A stretch of DNA of 17,844 bases from Clostridia bacterium (GCA_017556885.1 JAFYLV010000172.1:1-17844); one strand, 5' to 3'. Positions 7,256 to 14,170 are shown, counted from the first letter of the stretch. A program made the numbers and translations. Notes: a model not told the origin generated them from the sequence alone.

Positions 7256-7292
7256 CCTTGAAGTTTGCAAAATGGAAGAAAGCGCTTCAAGG
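7256..7292. repeat. 8-bp inverted repeat upstream of the yabE-like gene
   Basis: CCTTGAAG at 7256-7263 is repeated inverted as CTTCAAGG at 7285-7292 with a 21-base spacer. It lies 20 bases before the yabE ribosome binding site. It could be an RNA hairpin or a protein-binding site; chance is possible. Confidence 0.5.
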
Positions 7293-7388
7293 TAACGATC
7301 GGCCTCCCAAAAACGGGGAAGATGGGCCGAAGGTCTCGCGGCACTCGCATAAGCCTGTCCCTGTCCGGCACACGACTGTCTTTTTCCG

Positions 7389-7438
7389 GTAAAAACGGTG
7401 TCGGGTCTTCTGATGTTTCACAAAAGCCCCGACACCGT
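7389..7438 (-). terminator. Large-loop terminator upstream of the yabE-like gene
   Basis: The 11-bp stem pairs 7395-7405 with 7428-7438, and after one mismatch three more pairs form (C-G, T-A, T-A). The remaining loop is about 14 bases. On the minus strand the stem runs into TTTTT (7391-7395). It may end the rplM-rpsI transcript, which stops about 180 bases upstream, or a separate small RNA. Confidence 0.7.
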
Positions 7439-7539
7439 AATACGTAAACAAACGATCTTGTGCGATCCCGCAGCGGATCTGCGGGGGCGGCCGTATGGGC
7501 AGCATGGAAATACCGATAACAGTATATGCATGTATGCCC
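7391..7539 (-). ncRNA. Candidate structured small RNA or leader RNA
   Basis: Between a TATAAT box (7543-7548) and the terminator at 7389-7438 the minus strand can fold into three consecutive stems. Stem 1 is an interrupted helix: 7535-7539 with 7497-7501, 7526-7529 with 7502-7505, and 7520-7525 with 7510-7515 around a four-base loop. Stem 2 pairs 7479-7485 with 7467-7473 around a five-base loop. Stem 3 is the terminator. The first helix begins almost at the predicted transcription start. The transcript would be about 145-150 nt. No coding frame or known RNA family is recognised, and conservation could not be tested. Confidence 0.35.
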
Positions 7540-7542
7540 GGA

Positions 7543-7573
7543 ATTATACAGCCAAGGGAAACTGATGCGGCAA
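7543..7573 (-). promoter_or_regulatory. Possible promoter for the structured RNA/yabE region
   Basis: TATAAT at 7543-7548 on the minus strand is perfect, but the only -35-like sequence is TTGCCG (7568-7573) at a long 19-base spacing. The start site would fall near 7536-7538. Confidence 0.4.
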
Positions 7574-7617
7574 TTCCGTCCCGTGACGGAAGAAAAGGGG
7601 ATAAGGTGTCCGGACCG

Positions 7618-8025
7618 TTATCTCTTGGAGAACTGAGGTGCGCGACGGGCAGCCTTCAGACCGTACTTCTTTCTCTCCTTCATACGCGGGTCACGGGTGA
7701 GGAGACCGGCCTTTTTCAGAAGGGGACGGTAGCTCTCATCGACCTGGAGAAGAGCACGGGAGATACCGTGACGGATGGCGCCGGCCTGGCCGGTAACGCC
7801 GCCACCGGCAACGGTGACGACAACGTCAAACTTGCCGAGAGTATCGGTGACCATGAAGGGCTGACGGACGAGCAGCTTCAGGGTGTCGAGACCGAAGTAG
7901 TTGTCCATCTCACGGTTGTTGATGGTGACAGCGCCGGTGCCTTCGGGGAAGATGCGAACACGGGCGACGGAAGACTTCTTGCGGCCGGTGCCGTAGAAGA
8001 ATGCTTTCTTAGGCTTGTAGAACAT
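7618..8025 (-). CDS. rpsI: 30S ribosomal protein uS9
   Basis: Ribosomal protein S9 of the 30S head; its C-terminal tail reaches the P-site tRNA. The 135-residue product begins a little earlier than the shortest S9 forms and shows the family sequence GTGRKKSSVARVRIFPEGTG (12-31), DTLGKFDVVVTVAGGGVTGQ (about 61-80), RHGISRAL (84-91), LTRDPRMKERKKYG (108-121) and the canonical SKR C terminus. The start at 8025 has GGGAGG nine bases upstream. It follows rplM after 15 bases, the standard L13-S9 operon. No clear T-tailed hairpin is found directly after the stop; the nearest terminator is about 180 bases further on. Confidence 0.98.
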   Translation of the reverse strand: MFYKPKKAFFYGTGRKKSSVARVRIFPEGTGAVTINNREMDNYFGLDTLKLLVRQPFMVTDTLGKFDVVVTVAGGGVTGQAGAIRHGISRALLQVDESYRPLLKKAGLLTRDPRMKERKKYGLKAARRAPQFSKR

Positions 8026-8040
8026 GTTCGGCTACCTCCC

Positions 8041-8472
8041 TTAGTCAATCGTGGCGATCTCAGGCTTCTGAGCGGCATGGTCGTGCTCAGCGCCCTTGAA
8101 GGTCTTGAGGCGGGCAAGGGCGGTACGGCCGATAGAGGTGGCCGGGATCATACCCTTGACAGCGAGCTTCATAGCGAAGTCGGAACGGGTGGCCATCAGA
8201 ATACGGTAGGGGGTCTCCTTAAGACCGCCGGCGTAACCGGAATGGGTGCGGTAGAACTTCTGCTCGCCCTTTGCGCCGGTGAGGAGCATCTTGTCGGTGT
8301 TGATGACGATGACATAATCGCCGCAGTCGACATGGGGGGTGAAGGTGGGCTTGTGCTTGCCGCGAAGAAGAACGGCAGCCTTTGCAGCCACACGGCCCAT
8401 GGGAATGCCGGCAGCGTCGATAACATACCACTTGCGATCGACGGACTCGCATTTCGCCATGTAGGTGTTCAT
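8041..8472 (-). CDS. rplM: 50S ribosomal protein uL13
   Basis: Early-assembling 50S subunit protein. The 143 residues match the family length and show KWYVIDAAG (about 14-22), GRVAAKAA, LRGKHKPTFTPHVDCGDYVIVIN (around residues 37-58), YRTHSGYAGGLKE, VKGMIPATSIGR and the C-terminal GAEHDHAAQKP. The in-frame ATG at 8517 lies upstream inside the -10 region, so the ATG at 8472 with GGAGG seven bases ahead is the real start. The leader from the predicted start site is only about 40 bases and shows no room for a folded L13 autoregulatory leader. First gene of the rplM-rpsI operon. Confidence 0.98.
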   Translation of the reverse strand: MNTYMAKCESVDRKWYVIDAAGIPMGRVAAKAAVLLRGKHKPTFTPHVDCGDYVIVINTDKMLLTGAKGEQKFYRTHSGYAGGLKETPYRILMATRSDFAMKLAVKGMIPATSIGRTALARLKTFKGAEHDHAAQKPEIATID

Positions 8473-8517
8473 GGTTTTTCCTCCGTTATATAAAAATGAT
8501 TTTTTTAAAGCCCGCAT

Positions 8518-8546
8518 ATGATACCATAGTCAAAAAGTATTGTCAA
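8518..8546 (-). promoter_or_regulatory. Promoter of rplM-rpsI
   Basis: Consensus TTGACA (8541-8546) and TATCAT (8518-8523), separated by exactly 17 bases on the minus strand, in an AT-rich block of about 150 bases. Such a near-perfect sigma-A promoter suits ribosomal protein genes. Transcription should begin near 8511. Confidence 0.92.
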
Positions 8547-8651
8547 CACCAAAAATCAATAAAAATAAAAATCCCAATAGACTTCTTCGATTTTCTTTGA
8601 ATATCTCGCAAATGCTCTCAAATGATCACTTCCAATTTTGTAAAATATTGC

Positions 8652-8695
8652 ATAAAGAAACACACATCCGGCCTGAAAACGGGTCGGCTGTGTGT
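8652..8695 (-). terminator. Terminator after the flavodoxin-like gene
   Basis: A 7-bp outer stem (8660-8666 with 8689-8695), a single mismatch and a further 6-bp GC-rich helix with one G-U pair close an eight-base loop. The minus-strand tail is T-rich (TTTCTTTATG, 8650-8659). It begins 23 bases past the stop of the gene upstream and insulates rplM. Confidence 0.85.
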
Positions 8696-8718
8696 AAGGG
8701 ATCTGTTTTAAATAAGGA

Positions 8719-9117
8719 TTACTGAGCGAGGTTCTCGCAGACGGAGTTCATCCATTCCACGGCGCGGGCAGCTTCTTTCTTTGCGGTGAAGAGACCGCCC
8801 TTGCAGATGAAGGTATCGGCATAGAGGGTGATGCCGTTTGCGGCGAGGGTCTCGCCAAGCTTCTCGGCAGCGCCCTTACCGCCGGCGGCGCAGAAGAAGG
8901 CCACGTTGCGGGTGGAGGCGCGGTTGAGGGTGGAGAGATACTTCACGGTCTTTGCGGGGAGGCCGGTGGCACCGACACCGATGAAGACAACGGCTTCCTT
9001 ATCGCAGGGGTATGCAGGGGGGACGGAATCGCATTTGCACTGCAGGGCGCGGGCGATGGCTTCGGCAGCCTTGCCGACAGCACCGGAGGCTGTAGAGGTA
9101 AGAACTTTAGCTTTCAT
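8719..9117 (-). CDS. Small flavodoxin-fold protein, cysteine-rich
   Basis: A 132-residue soluble protein with alternating beta/alpha pattern resembling short flavodoxins: strand and loop KVLTSTASGAVGKAAEAIARAL (4-25), strand AVVFIGVGATGLP (42-54), strand NVAFFCAAGGKGAAEKLGETL (71-91), strand ITLYADTFIC (96-105) and a C-terminal helix EAARAVEWMNSV (115-126). The first loop has TASGAVG rather than the T/SxTGNT that holds the FMN phosphate, so flavin binding is uncertain. Six cysteines (27, 29, 38, 76, 105, 127) are many for its size. The fold assignment is from pattern and moderately sure; the function is unknown, possibly electron transfer or a redox partner. It is a single-gene unit with its own promoter and terminator, divergent from ddl. 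The start at 9117 has GGCGG about eight bases upstream. Confidence 0.8.
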   Translation of the reverse strand: MKAKVLTSTASGAVGKAAEAIARALQCKCDSVPPAYPCDKEAVVFIGVGATGLPAKTVKYLSTLNRASTRNVAFFCAAGGKGAAEKLGETLAANGITLYADTFICKGGLFTAKKEAARAVEWMNSVCENLAQ

Positions 9118-9158
9118 GATTATGACCGCCTTTCGGTTGTTAAGTGATTTCTGGATGT

Positions 9159-9187
9159 ATTATAACACATTGCGGGAGAAAAGGAAA
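9159..9187 (-). promoter_or_regulatory. Promoter of the flavodoxin-like gene
   Basis: TATAAT at 9159-9164 on the minus strand is a perfect -10. At 17 bases the -35 position reads TTTCCT (9182-9187), a weak match. The leader would be about 35 bases. Confidence 0.6.
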
Positions 9188-9246
9188 CACCTTTGCAAAA
9201 AAAGAACCTGCCCCGGCAAAAGAGTCGGTCACTTTGCAATTTGCGG

Positions 9247-9275
9247 TTGTGTTTCGCAGCGGGGCATGTTATAAT
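9247..9275 (+). promoter_or_regulatory. Promoter of the ddl-rseP operon, extended -10
   Basis: TATAAT (9270-9275) is preceded by TGT, giving an extended -10, with TTGTGT (9247-9252) 17 bases upstream. The start site should be near 9282. The 86-base leader contains a GC-rich segment (about 9314-9338) where GGGGC can pair with either of two C runs; no known riboswitch is recognised. It is divergent from the flavodoxin-like promoter. Confidence 0.8.
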
Positions 9276-9351
9276 ATTGGAAATATGGGTATCTGTAATT
9301 AGTATATATATTGCAGGGGCGCGCACCCCGCAGCCCCGGACTTTTCGATAC

Positions 9352-9356
9352 GGAGG
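9352..9356 (+). promoter_or_regulatory. Ribosome binding site used for ddl start choice
   Basis: GGAGG, 11 bases before the TTG at 9368. An earlier in-frame TTG at 9311 has no such site. Spacings of 11-13 bases recur at other genes in this window. Confidence 0.65.
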
Positions 9357-9367
9357 ATTTACCGGCT

Positions 9368-10438
9368 TTGGATAAGATCACTGTGCTGCTGCTTTTCGGC
9401 GGCATTTCCACCGAACATGAGGTTTCCTGCATCTCCGCCGCATCCGTTGCGGAGCATATCGACCCCGAACGCTACGAGGTCATCCGCGTTGGCATCACCT
9501 GCGACGGCCGCTGGCTTCTGTGGGAGGGCGACTGTGACGGCATGCGTGACCGCAGTTGGGAAAAGACCGAGGGTCTTCCGACGGCCTGCCTTCTGCCCGA
9601 TGCCGGTCTTTCTTCTCTCTGCATCCTGCGGGAGAGCGGCGCGGAGCTCCGGCATGTCGACTGCGTCTTCCCGGTGCTGCACGGCATCGGCGGCGAGGAC
9701 GGCACCGTTCAGGGACTCTGTCGGCTTGCAGGCATCCCCTGTGTCGGCTGCGGAGTCGCATCCTCCGCGGTCTGTATGGATAAGGCCATGACCAAGGCTG
9801 CCGCGGCGCAGGCCGGGCTTTCCCAGGCTCGCTGGCTGGTGGCAGATCCCGGCGCGGACGAGGCGGAGACCGTTGCCCGCGTGGAGGAGAGCTTCGAATA
9901 TCCCGTCTTTGTCAAACCTGCCAATGCGGGCTCCTCGGTGGGCATCAGCAAGGTGCGCAGCCGTGAGGAACTTTACGAGGCACTTGCCGTCGCCGCGAAG
10001 GTTGACCCCAAGGTGGTCATCGAGGAGACGGTCGTCGGCCAGGAGGTGGAGGTCGCCGTGCTCGGTAACCGCAAGCCCTTTGCCAGCATCGTCGGCGAGG
10101 TCACCGCGGTGGACGGCTTCTATTCCTACAGCGGCAAGTATCTGGACAATACCTCCGGTCTCTATATCCCGGCGCGGCTGGATGCGGACACGGCGGAGCG
10201 CGTGCGCGCCGAGGCCGTGAAGGCCTACAAGGCGCTGGGCTGTGCCGGCTTCTCCCGGGCGGACTTTTTTGTTACCGCCAAGGGTGAGGTCATCTTCAAC
10301 GAGATCAACACCATCCCCGGATTTACCTCCATCAGTATGTATCCCAAGCTGATGAATGCCTCCGGGATCCCCTTCGGAGAGCTGGTGGACCGGCTCATCG
10401 CTCTGGCCCGCGGAACCGAGGAGGAGATCTATGGATAA
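9368..10438 (+). CDS. ddl: D-alanine--D-alanine ligase
   Basis: ATP-grasp ligase that joins two D-alanines for the peptidoglycan pentapeptide. The 356 residues suit the longer Gram-positive Ddl forms. Motifs are LLFGGISTEHEVSCISA (8-24), VLHGIGGEDG (103-112), MDKAMTK (about 137-143), the ATP-binding FVKPANAGSSVGISKV segment, the FYSYSGKYLD loop before the active site, FSRADFF, and the metal-binding NEINTIPGFT with Glu312 and Asn314. The aromatic pattern FYSYSGKY looks like a D-Ala ligase rather than a Van-type D-lactate ligase, but I would not exclude altered specificity from sequence alone. The start is taken as TTG at 9368, after GGAGG; no ATG or GTG nearby gives the conserved N terminus DKITVLLLFGG. 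First gene of the plus-strand operon; its end overlaps murI by eight bases. Confidence 0.95.
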   Translation: MDKITVLLLFGGISTEHEVSCISAASVAEHIDPERYEVIRVGITCDGRWLLWEGDCDGMRDRSWEKTEGLPTACLLPDAGLSSLCILRESGAELRHVDCVFPVLHGIGGEDGTVQGLCRLAGIPCVGCGVASSAVCMDKAMTKAAAAQAGLSQARWLVADPGADEAETVARVEESFEYPVFVKPANAGSSVGISKVRSREELYEALAVAAKVDPKVVIEETVVGQEVEVAVLGNRKPFASIVGEVTAVDGFYSYSGKYLDNTSGLYIPARLDADTAERVRAEAVKAYKALGCAGFSRADFFVTAKGEVIFNEINTIPGFTSISMYPKLMNASGIPFGELVDRLIALARGTEEEIYG

Positions 10439-11249
10439 CCGTCCCATCGGGATCTTTGATTCCGGTCTTGGCGGCCTGACGGCGGTCAAGGAGGCGGTGC
10501 GGCGCATGCCGGGAGAGGATATCGTCTTCTTCGGTGATACCGGCCGGGTGCCCTACGGTACCCGTTCCACCCCGACCATCATCCGCTATGCACTGGAGGA
10601 TATGCGTTTCCTCAAGCGCTTTGATATCAAGACCGCCGTGGTCGCCTGCGGCACCGTGAGCACCACGGCGCTGCCGGAGCTTCGCAAAAATTTTGACCTG
10701 CCGATCTACGGCGTGACGGAGGCGGCGGTGGATGCCGCCGTCCGTGCCAGCCGCAGCGGGCGCATCGGTGTTATCGGCACCAATGCAAGCATCCGCAGCG
10801 GCACCTACGAGCGGCTGCTCCGGGAGCGGCGTGCCGATGCCGAGGTCGTCAGCGTTCCATGTCCGCTGCTGGTCCCGCTGGTGGAAAACGGCCGGTTTGA
10901 TCCTGCTGACCCCGTGGTTCGGCTCATCCTTGAGGAATATCTTGCCCCGGTCACGGAGTTTGGCGCGGATGCGCTTATCCTCGGCTGCACCCATTACCCG
11001 CTGCTGCGGGCTGCGGTGGCGGCGGTGTGCGGCCCGGAGGTCGCGCTGATCGATCCCGGCCGCGAAACAGCGGACGTGCTTTCGCGGGAGCTTGCGGAGC
11101 GCGGCCTTGCGGCGGATCCCGCGAGAAAGGGAAGCCTTCGCTGCTTTGTCAGCGACGATGCGGAAAGCTTTTCGCATTTCGGCGGCATGTTCCTCGGACG
11201 CGATATCGATGCGGACGTGTCTCTGTGCGATATCTCTGCGGAGAAATAA
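10431..11249 (+). CDS. murI: Glutamate racemase
   Basis: Cofactor-independent racemase that supplies D-glutamate for peptidoglycan. The 272-residue protein shows IGIFDSGLGGLTAV with Asp10 and Ser11, FFGDTGRVPYGTRS (33-46), the first catalytic cysteine in VVACGTVST (Cys73) and the second in LGCTHYPLL (Cys186 with His188). The family normally has Asn directly after the first cysteine (CNT); here it is Gly74. Both cysteines and the other acid/base residues remain, so activity is likely. The ATG at 10431 follows GAGGAGATCT and overlaps the ddl stop by eight bases, consistent with coupling. Together with ddl it provides both D-amino acid steps for the stem peptide. A longer frame back to 10356 is inside ddl. 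Confidence 0.95.
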   Translation: MDNRPIGIFDSGLGGLTAVKEAVRRMPGEDIVFFGDTGRVPYGTRSTPTIIRYALEDMRFLKRFDIKTAVVACGTVSTTALPELRKNFDLPIYGVTEAAVDAAVRASRSGRIGVIGTNASIRSGTYERLLRERRADAEVVSVPCPLLVPLVENGRFDPADPVVRLILEEYLAPVTEFGADALILGCTHYPLLRAAVAAVCGPEVALIDPGRETADVLSRELAERGLAADPARKGSLRCFVSDDAESFSHFGGMFLGRDIDADVSLCDISAEK

Positions 11250-11272
11250 ATAAGGAAAACAAAACCGATCCC

Positions 11273-11731
11273 ATGAAAAAAGACGTGATGATCTCCATCA
11301 AGAGCATCCAGGATTCCGGCGGTGAGCCGGACGTGGTGGAGTTTATGACCGACGGGAGCATGTTCTCCCGCAACGGATGCTACTATATTTCCTATAAGGA
11401 AAGCGAACTGACCGGCATGGAAGGGACCACCACGGTCCTGAAGCTGGATGAGACCCCGGCCCTCACCCTGACGCGCAAGGGAACCGTCTCCTCGGAGATG
11501 GTCTTCCGCAAGGACGTGCGGAATCTCTCGGCGGTGCGAATGGCCGAGGGAAGCCTCACCATCGGGGTGCACACCTTTGCCCTCAATTCCGATCTCCGCC
11601 CCGAAGGCGGAAGTATCCGGCTCGGATACACGGTGGAATATGATTCCGAGGTCGCCGCGACCCACAGCCTCGAGGTCTGCGTGCGTGAAAAAACGGGAGG
11701 CACAGAATACGAAATTCCGGAGTGTGAATGA
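11273..11731 (+). CDS. DUF1934 (YwiB-like) protein
   Basis: A 152-residue predicted cytoplasmic protein of the DUF1934 family, which forms a lipocalin-like beta-barrel and has no settled function. The N terminus MKKDVMISIKSIQ, followed by DVVEFMTDGSMF, YYISYKESELTGMEGTTTVLKL (about 37-58) and the C-terminal LGYTVEYDSEV, is typical. The gene sits directly before argS as ywiB does in B. subtilis. The ATG at 11273 is 23 bases past murI; no strong ribosome binding site is visible (AAGGA is about 16 bases away), so an ATG at 11288 is a possible alternative, but the family N terminus favours 11273. Its stop overlaps the argS start as ATGA (11728-11731). Confidence 0.88.
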   Translation: MKKDVMISIKSIQDSGGEPDVVEFMTDGSMFSRNGCYYISYKESELTGMEGTTTVLKLDETPALTLTRKGTVSSEMVFRKDVRNLSAVRMAEGSLTIGVHTFALNSDLRPEGGSIRLGYTVEYDSEVAATHSLEVCVREKTGGTEYEIPECE

Positions 11732-13428
11732 TCATGATGAACCCCATCGACGAAACCAAACAGCTGCTGTCCGGCCTGGTGGCCGAGGCCTGCCGCGCAG
11801 CCATTGCTGCGGGCGAGCTGCCCGACGTTCCCTTTGATGCCCCGGCGGCAGAGACCCCCAAGGATGCCCAGAACGGCGACCTTTCCTCCACCTTTGCCCT
11901 TGCGATGTCCAAGGCCATGCGCATGCCTCCCCGCAAGATCGCGGAGACGGTCGTTGCCCGCATGGATCTTTCCGGCACCGTCTTTGACAAGGTGTGGATC
12001 GCCGGCCCCGGCTTTATTAACGTCACCTTCGGCCCCGGCTGGTATGCCTCCGTCCTCGGCGAGATCGAGCAGGCGGGTATGCAGTTTGGCCGTCTTGATA
12101 TTGGCCGCGGCAAGCGCGTCATGGTGGAATTTGTTTCCGCAAACCCCACCGGCCCCATGCACCTCGGCAATGCCCGCGGCGGTGTGCTTGGCGATACGCT
12201 GGCTTCTGTGTTTGAGCGTGCAGGCTACGACGTCTGGCGCGAGTTCTACGTCAATGATGCCGGCAACCAGGTCGCTCTCTTCGGTGATTCTCTGCTTTGC
12301 CGCTTAAAGCAGCATATCCTCGGCGAGGATGCCGTGGAGTTCCCGGAGGACGGCTATCACGGTGACGATATCCGCGCCCTTGCCGCTGCCTTTGCGGAGG
12401 AGAAGGGACAGAATGTTCTTGAAACGCCCGAGGATGAGCTCAAAGCTGCCCTCGTTGCCTTCGGTCTTGAGCGCAATATTGCCCGCATGCAGGCCGACCT
12501 TGCTCGCTACAACGTCAAGTACGATATGTGGTTCCGCGAGTCCACCCTGCACGAGAGCGGTGCCGTTGCGGAGACCATCGAGATCCTCCGCCAGGCCGGC
12601 GCTCTTTATGAAAAGGAAGGCGCCGTCTGGTTCCGTGCCACCGACTATGGCTGCGACAAGGACGAGGTCATGGTCAAGCAGAACGGCTTCTACACCTACT
12701 ACGCCGTGGATATCGCCTATCACCGCAACAAGTTCCTCGTTCGTGGCTTTGACGAGGTCGTCGATGCCCTCGGCGCCGACCATCACGGTCACACCATCCG
12801 CTTCCAGGCCAGCATGAAGGCCATCGGTGTCAAGCCCGGTTCCCTGCGCTTCATGCTCTTCCAGCTGGTCAACCTCATGCGCAACGGCGAGGCTGTTCGC
12901 ATGTCCAAGCGTACCGGCAAGGCCATCACCCTCTCCAACCTGCTGGATGAGATCAGCGTGGATGCCGCCCGCTTCTTCTTCAACTACCGTCAGCCCGACA
13001 CCCATCTCGACTTCGACCTTGACCTCGCCGTCAAGGAGGAGAACGAGAACCCCGTCTTCTATATCCAGTATGCCCATGCGCGTATCTGCTCCCTCATCCG
13101 CATGCTCGCGGGCGAAGGTATCTCGGTGCCGGCTGCCGGCGAGATCGACGCCGCAAAGTTTGAAACGGCAGAGGAGAAGGCGCTTATCCGCCGCCTTGCC
13201 ATGCTGCCCGAGGAGATCCGCTTTGCCGCCCGTGATCTTGATCCCACCCGCCTTGCCCGCTACGCGGTAGATCTGGCTGCGGCCTTCCACACCTTCTACA
13301 ATGCCTGCCGTATCCGCGGTGAGGAGAAGGACGTTATGCTTGCCCGTCTCAAGTTGGCCGACTGCACCCGCGAGACCATTGCAAACGTTCTCGGCATGAT
13401 GAAGGTCAATGCCCCCGACCATATGTAA
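11728..13428 (+). CDS. argS: Arginyl-tRNA synthetase
   Basis: Class I aminoacyl-tRNA synthetase that charges tRNA-Arg; it needs the tRNA for activation. The 566 residues match the family. An N-terminal Add1 domain (about 1-110) precedes the HIGH-type motif in NPTGPMHLGNARGG (139-152) and the Rossmann core; the KMSKS counterpart is MSKRTGK at 392-398, and the all-helical DALR anticodon-binding domain fills about 440-566. The start is ATG at 11728, five bases after GGAG and overlapping the DUF1934 stop; ATGs at 11734 and 11737 are alternatives. Codon use is strongly biased to C/G in third position, more than in neighbours such as ddl, as in a highly expressed gene. It is followed by pyrH after 25 bases. 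Confidence 0.97.
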   Translation: MIMMNPIDETKQLLSGLVAEACRAAIAAGELPDVPFDAPAAETPKDAQNGDLSSTFALAMSKAMRMPPRKIAETVVARMDLSGTVFDKVWIAGPGFINVTFGPGWYASVLGEIEQAGMQFGRLDIGRGKRVMVEFVSANPTGPMHLGNARGGVLGDTLASVFERAGYDVWREFYVNDAGNQVALFGDSLLCRLKQHILGEDAVEFPEDGYHGDDIRALAAAFAEEKGQNVLETPEDELKAALVAFGLERNIARMQADLARYNVKYDMWFRESTLHESGAVAETIEILRQAGALYEKEGAVWFRATDYGCDKDEVMVKQNGFYTYYAVDIAYHRNKFLVRGFDEVVDALGADHHGHTIRFQASMKAIGVKPGSLRFMLFQLVNLMRNGEAVRMSKRTGKAITLSNLLDEISVDAARFFFNYRQPDTHLDFDLDLAVKEENENPVFYIQYAHARICSLIRMLAGEGISVPAAGEIDAAKFETAEEKALIRRLAMLPEEIRFAARDLDPTRLARYAVDLAAAFHTFYNACRIRGEEKDVMLARLKLADCTRETIANVLGMMKVNAPDHM

Positions 13429-13453
13429 TTTACAGCCAGGAGGTATATCTGTC

Positions 13454-14170
13454 ATGGAAACTGCAAAATACAAGCGCGTACTGATCAAGGTCAGCGGCGA
13501 AGCGCTGGCAGGTGACAAGCACTTTGGACTGGATATCCCCACCGTGGATGCCGTTGCGGCCCAGATCGCCCGCTGCGTCCGTGCCGGCGTGGAGGTTGCT
13601 GTTGTGACCGGTGGCGGAAACTACTGGCGCGGCCTGAAGGACGGCGGCCCTATGGAGCGTACCCGTGCCGACAATATCGGCATGCTCGCCACCGTTATGA
13701 ACTGCCTTGCCCTCTCCGAGAGCCTCGAGCGCTGCGGCATTGAGACCCGCGTGCAGACGGCGGTGGAGATGCGCGAGATCGCAGATCTCTACACCCGCCG
13801 GGAAGCCGACCGGGAACTTAAGGCCGGCCGCGTGGTGCTGCTGGGCTGCGGCACCGGAAATCCCTTCTTCTCCACGGACACCGGTGCGGTGCTCCGCGGC
13901 ACGGAGATCGCGGCAGATGTCATCATGCTTGCCAAAAACATCGACGGCATCTACGATTCCGATCCCCGCAAGAACCCCGATGCCAAAAAGTTTGACCGCC
14001 TGACCTACAAGGAGATCCTGGATCGCGGACTCACCGTCATCGACTCCACGGCGGCAAGCCTCTCTATGGATAATAAGACCCCGCTGCTTCTCTTTGCCCT
14101 GTCCGATCCCGAAAATATCTATCGGGCCTGCATGGGTGAACAGGTGGGAACCCTCGTCACTGCGGAATAA
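13454..14170 (+). CDS. pyrH: UMP kinase
   Basis: Bacterial amino-acid-kinase-fold UMP kinase (UMP + ATP to UDP + ADP) that feeds UTP/CTP and UDP-sugar synthesis; in the family it is hexameric and commonly GTP-activated and UTP-inhibited. The 238 residues contain KVSGEALAG (12-20), VVTGGGNYWRG (50-60), ERTRADNIGMLATVMN (68-83), GTGNPFFSTDTGA (133-145), KNIDGIYDSDPR (161-172) and DSTAASLSMDN (197-207). The ATG at 13454 is 10 bases after AGGAGG; an in-frame start further upstream would overlap argS. It stands before frr as in most bacteria, but rpsB-tsf, the usual upstream pair, is replaced by argS. Confidence 0.98.
   Translation: METAKYKRVLIKVSGEALAGDKHFGLDIPTVDAVAAQIARCVRAGVEVAVVTGGGNYWRGLKDGGPMERTRADNIGMLATVMNCLALSESLERCGIETRVQTAVEMREIADLYTRREADRELKAGRVVLLGCGTGNPFFSTDTGAVLRGTEIAADVIMLAKNIDGIYDSDPRKNPDAKKFDRLTYKEILDRGLTVIDSTAASLSMDNKTPLLLFALSDPENIYRACMGEQVGTLVTAE

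Larger units (their letters stand above)
7227..7617 (-). other. Gene-free stretch between rpsI and the yabE-like gene
   Basis: A 391-base intergenic stretch without a credible gene; the short frames in it have no family-like sequence. Read in the minus direction it holds a 7-bp hairpin (7574-7580/7585-7591) without a T tail, a TATAAT box (7543-7548), two stem-loops and a large-loop terminator (7389-7438). About 160 further bases follow, containing a GC-rich region and an 8-bp inverted repeat just before the yabE ribosome binding site. I do not recognise a known riboswitch; I looked for the c-di-AMP (ydaO) type, which can precede 3D-domain genes, and did not see its conserved core. Confidence 0.6.

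Noticed and set aside
7287..7505. A 72-codon minus-strand frame as a small gene in the rpsI-yabE gap
   Set aside because: It overlaps the terminator and hairpins, has no ribosome binding site and its translation has no pattern of a real protein.
7227..7540. c-di-AMP (ydaO-type) riboswitch upstream of the 3D-domain gene
   Set aside because: This was expected from knowledge of such genes, but the conserved core sequences of that riboswitch could not be found in this stretch.
7574..7591. Terminator directly after rpsI
   Set aside because: The 7-bp hairpin is real, but on the minus strand it is followed by ATTGCC and not by a T run.
8473..8520. Autoregulatory L13 leader RNA upstream of rplM
   Set aside because: The predicted transcription start leaves only about 40 bases of AT-rich leader with no substantial hairpin.
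8552..8650. AT-rich block between the rplM promoter and the flavodoxin gene terminator, as a possible foreign insertion or origin
   Set aside because: Only short and without repeats, DnaA-box clusters or attachment-like sequences; an ordinary AT-rich promoter region explains it.
12304..13542. A 412-codon minus-strand frame opposite argS
   Set aside because: Caused by the strong third-position G/C bias of argS; no recognisable protein and no ribosome binding site context.
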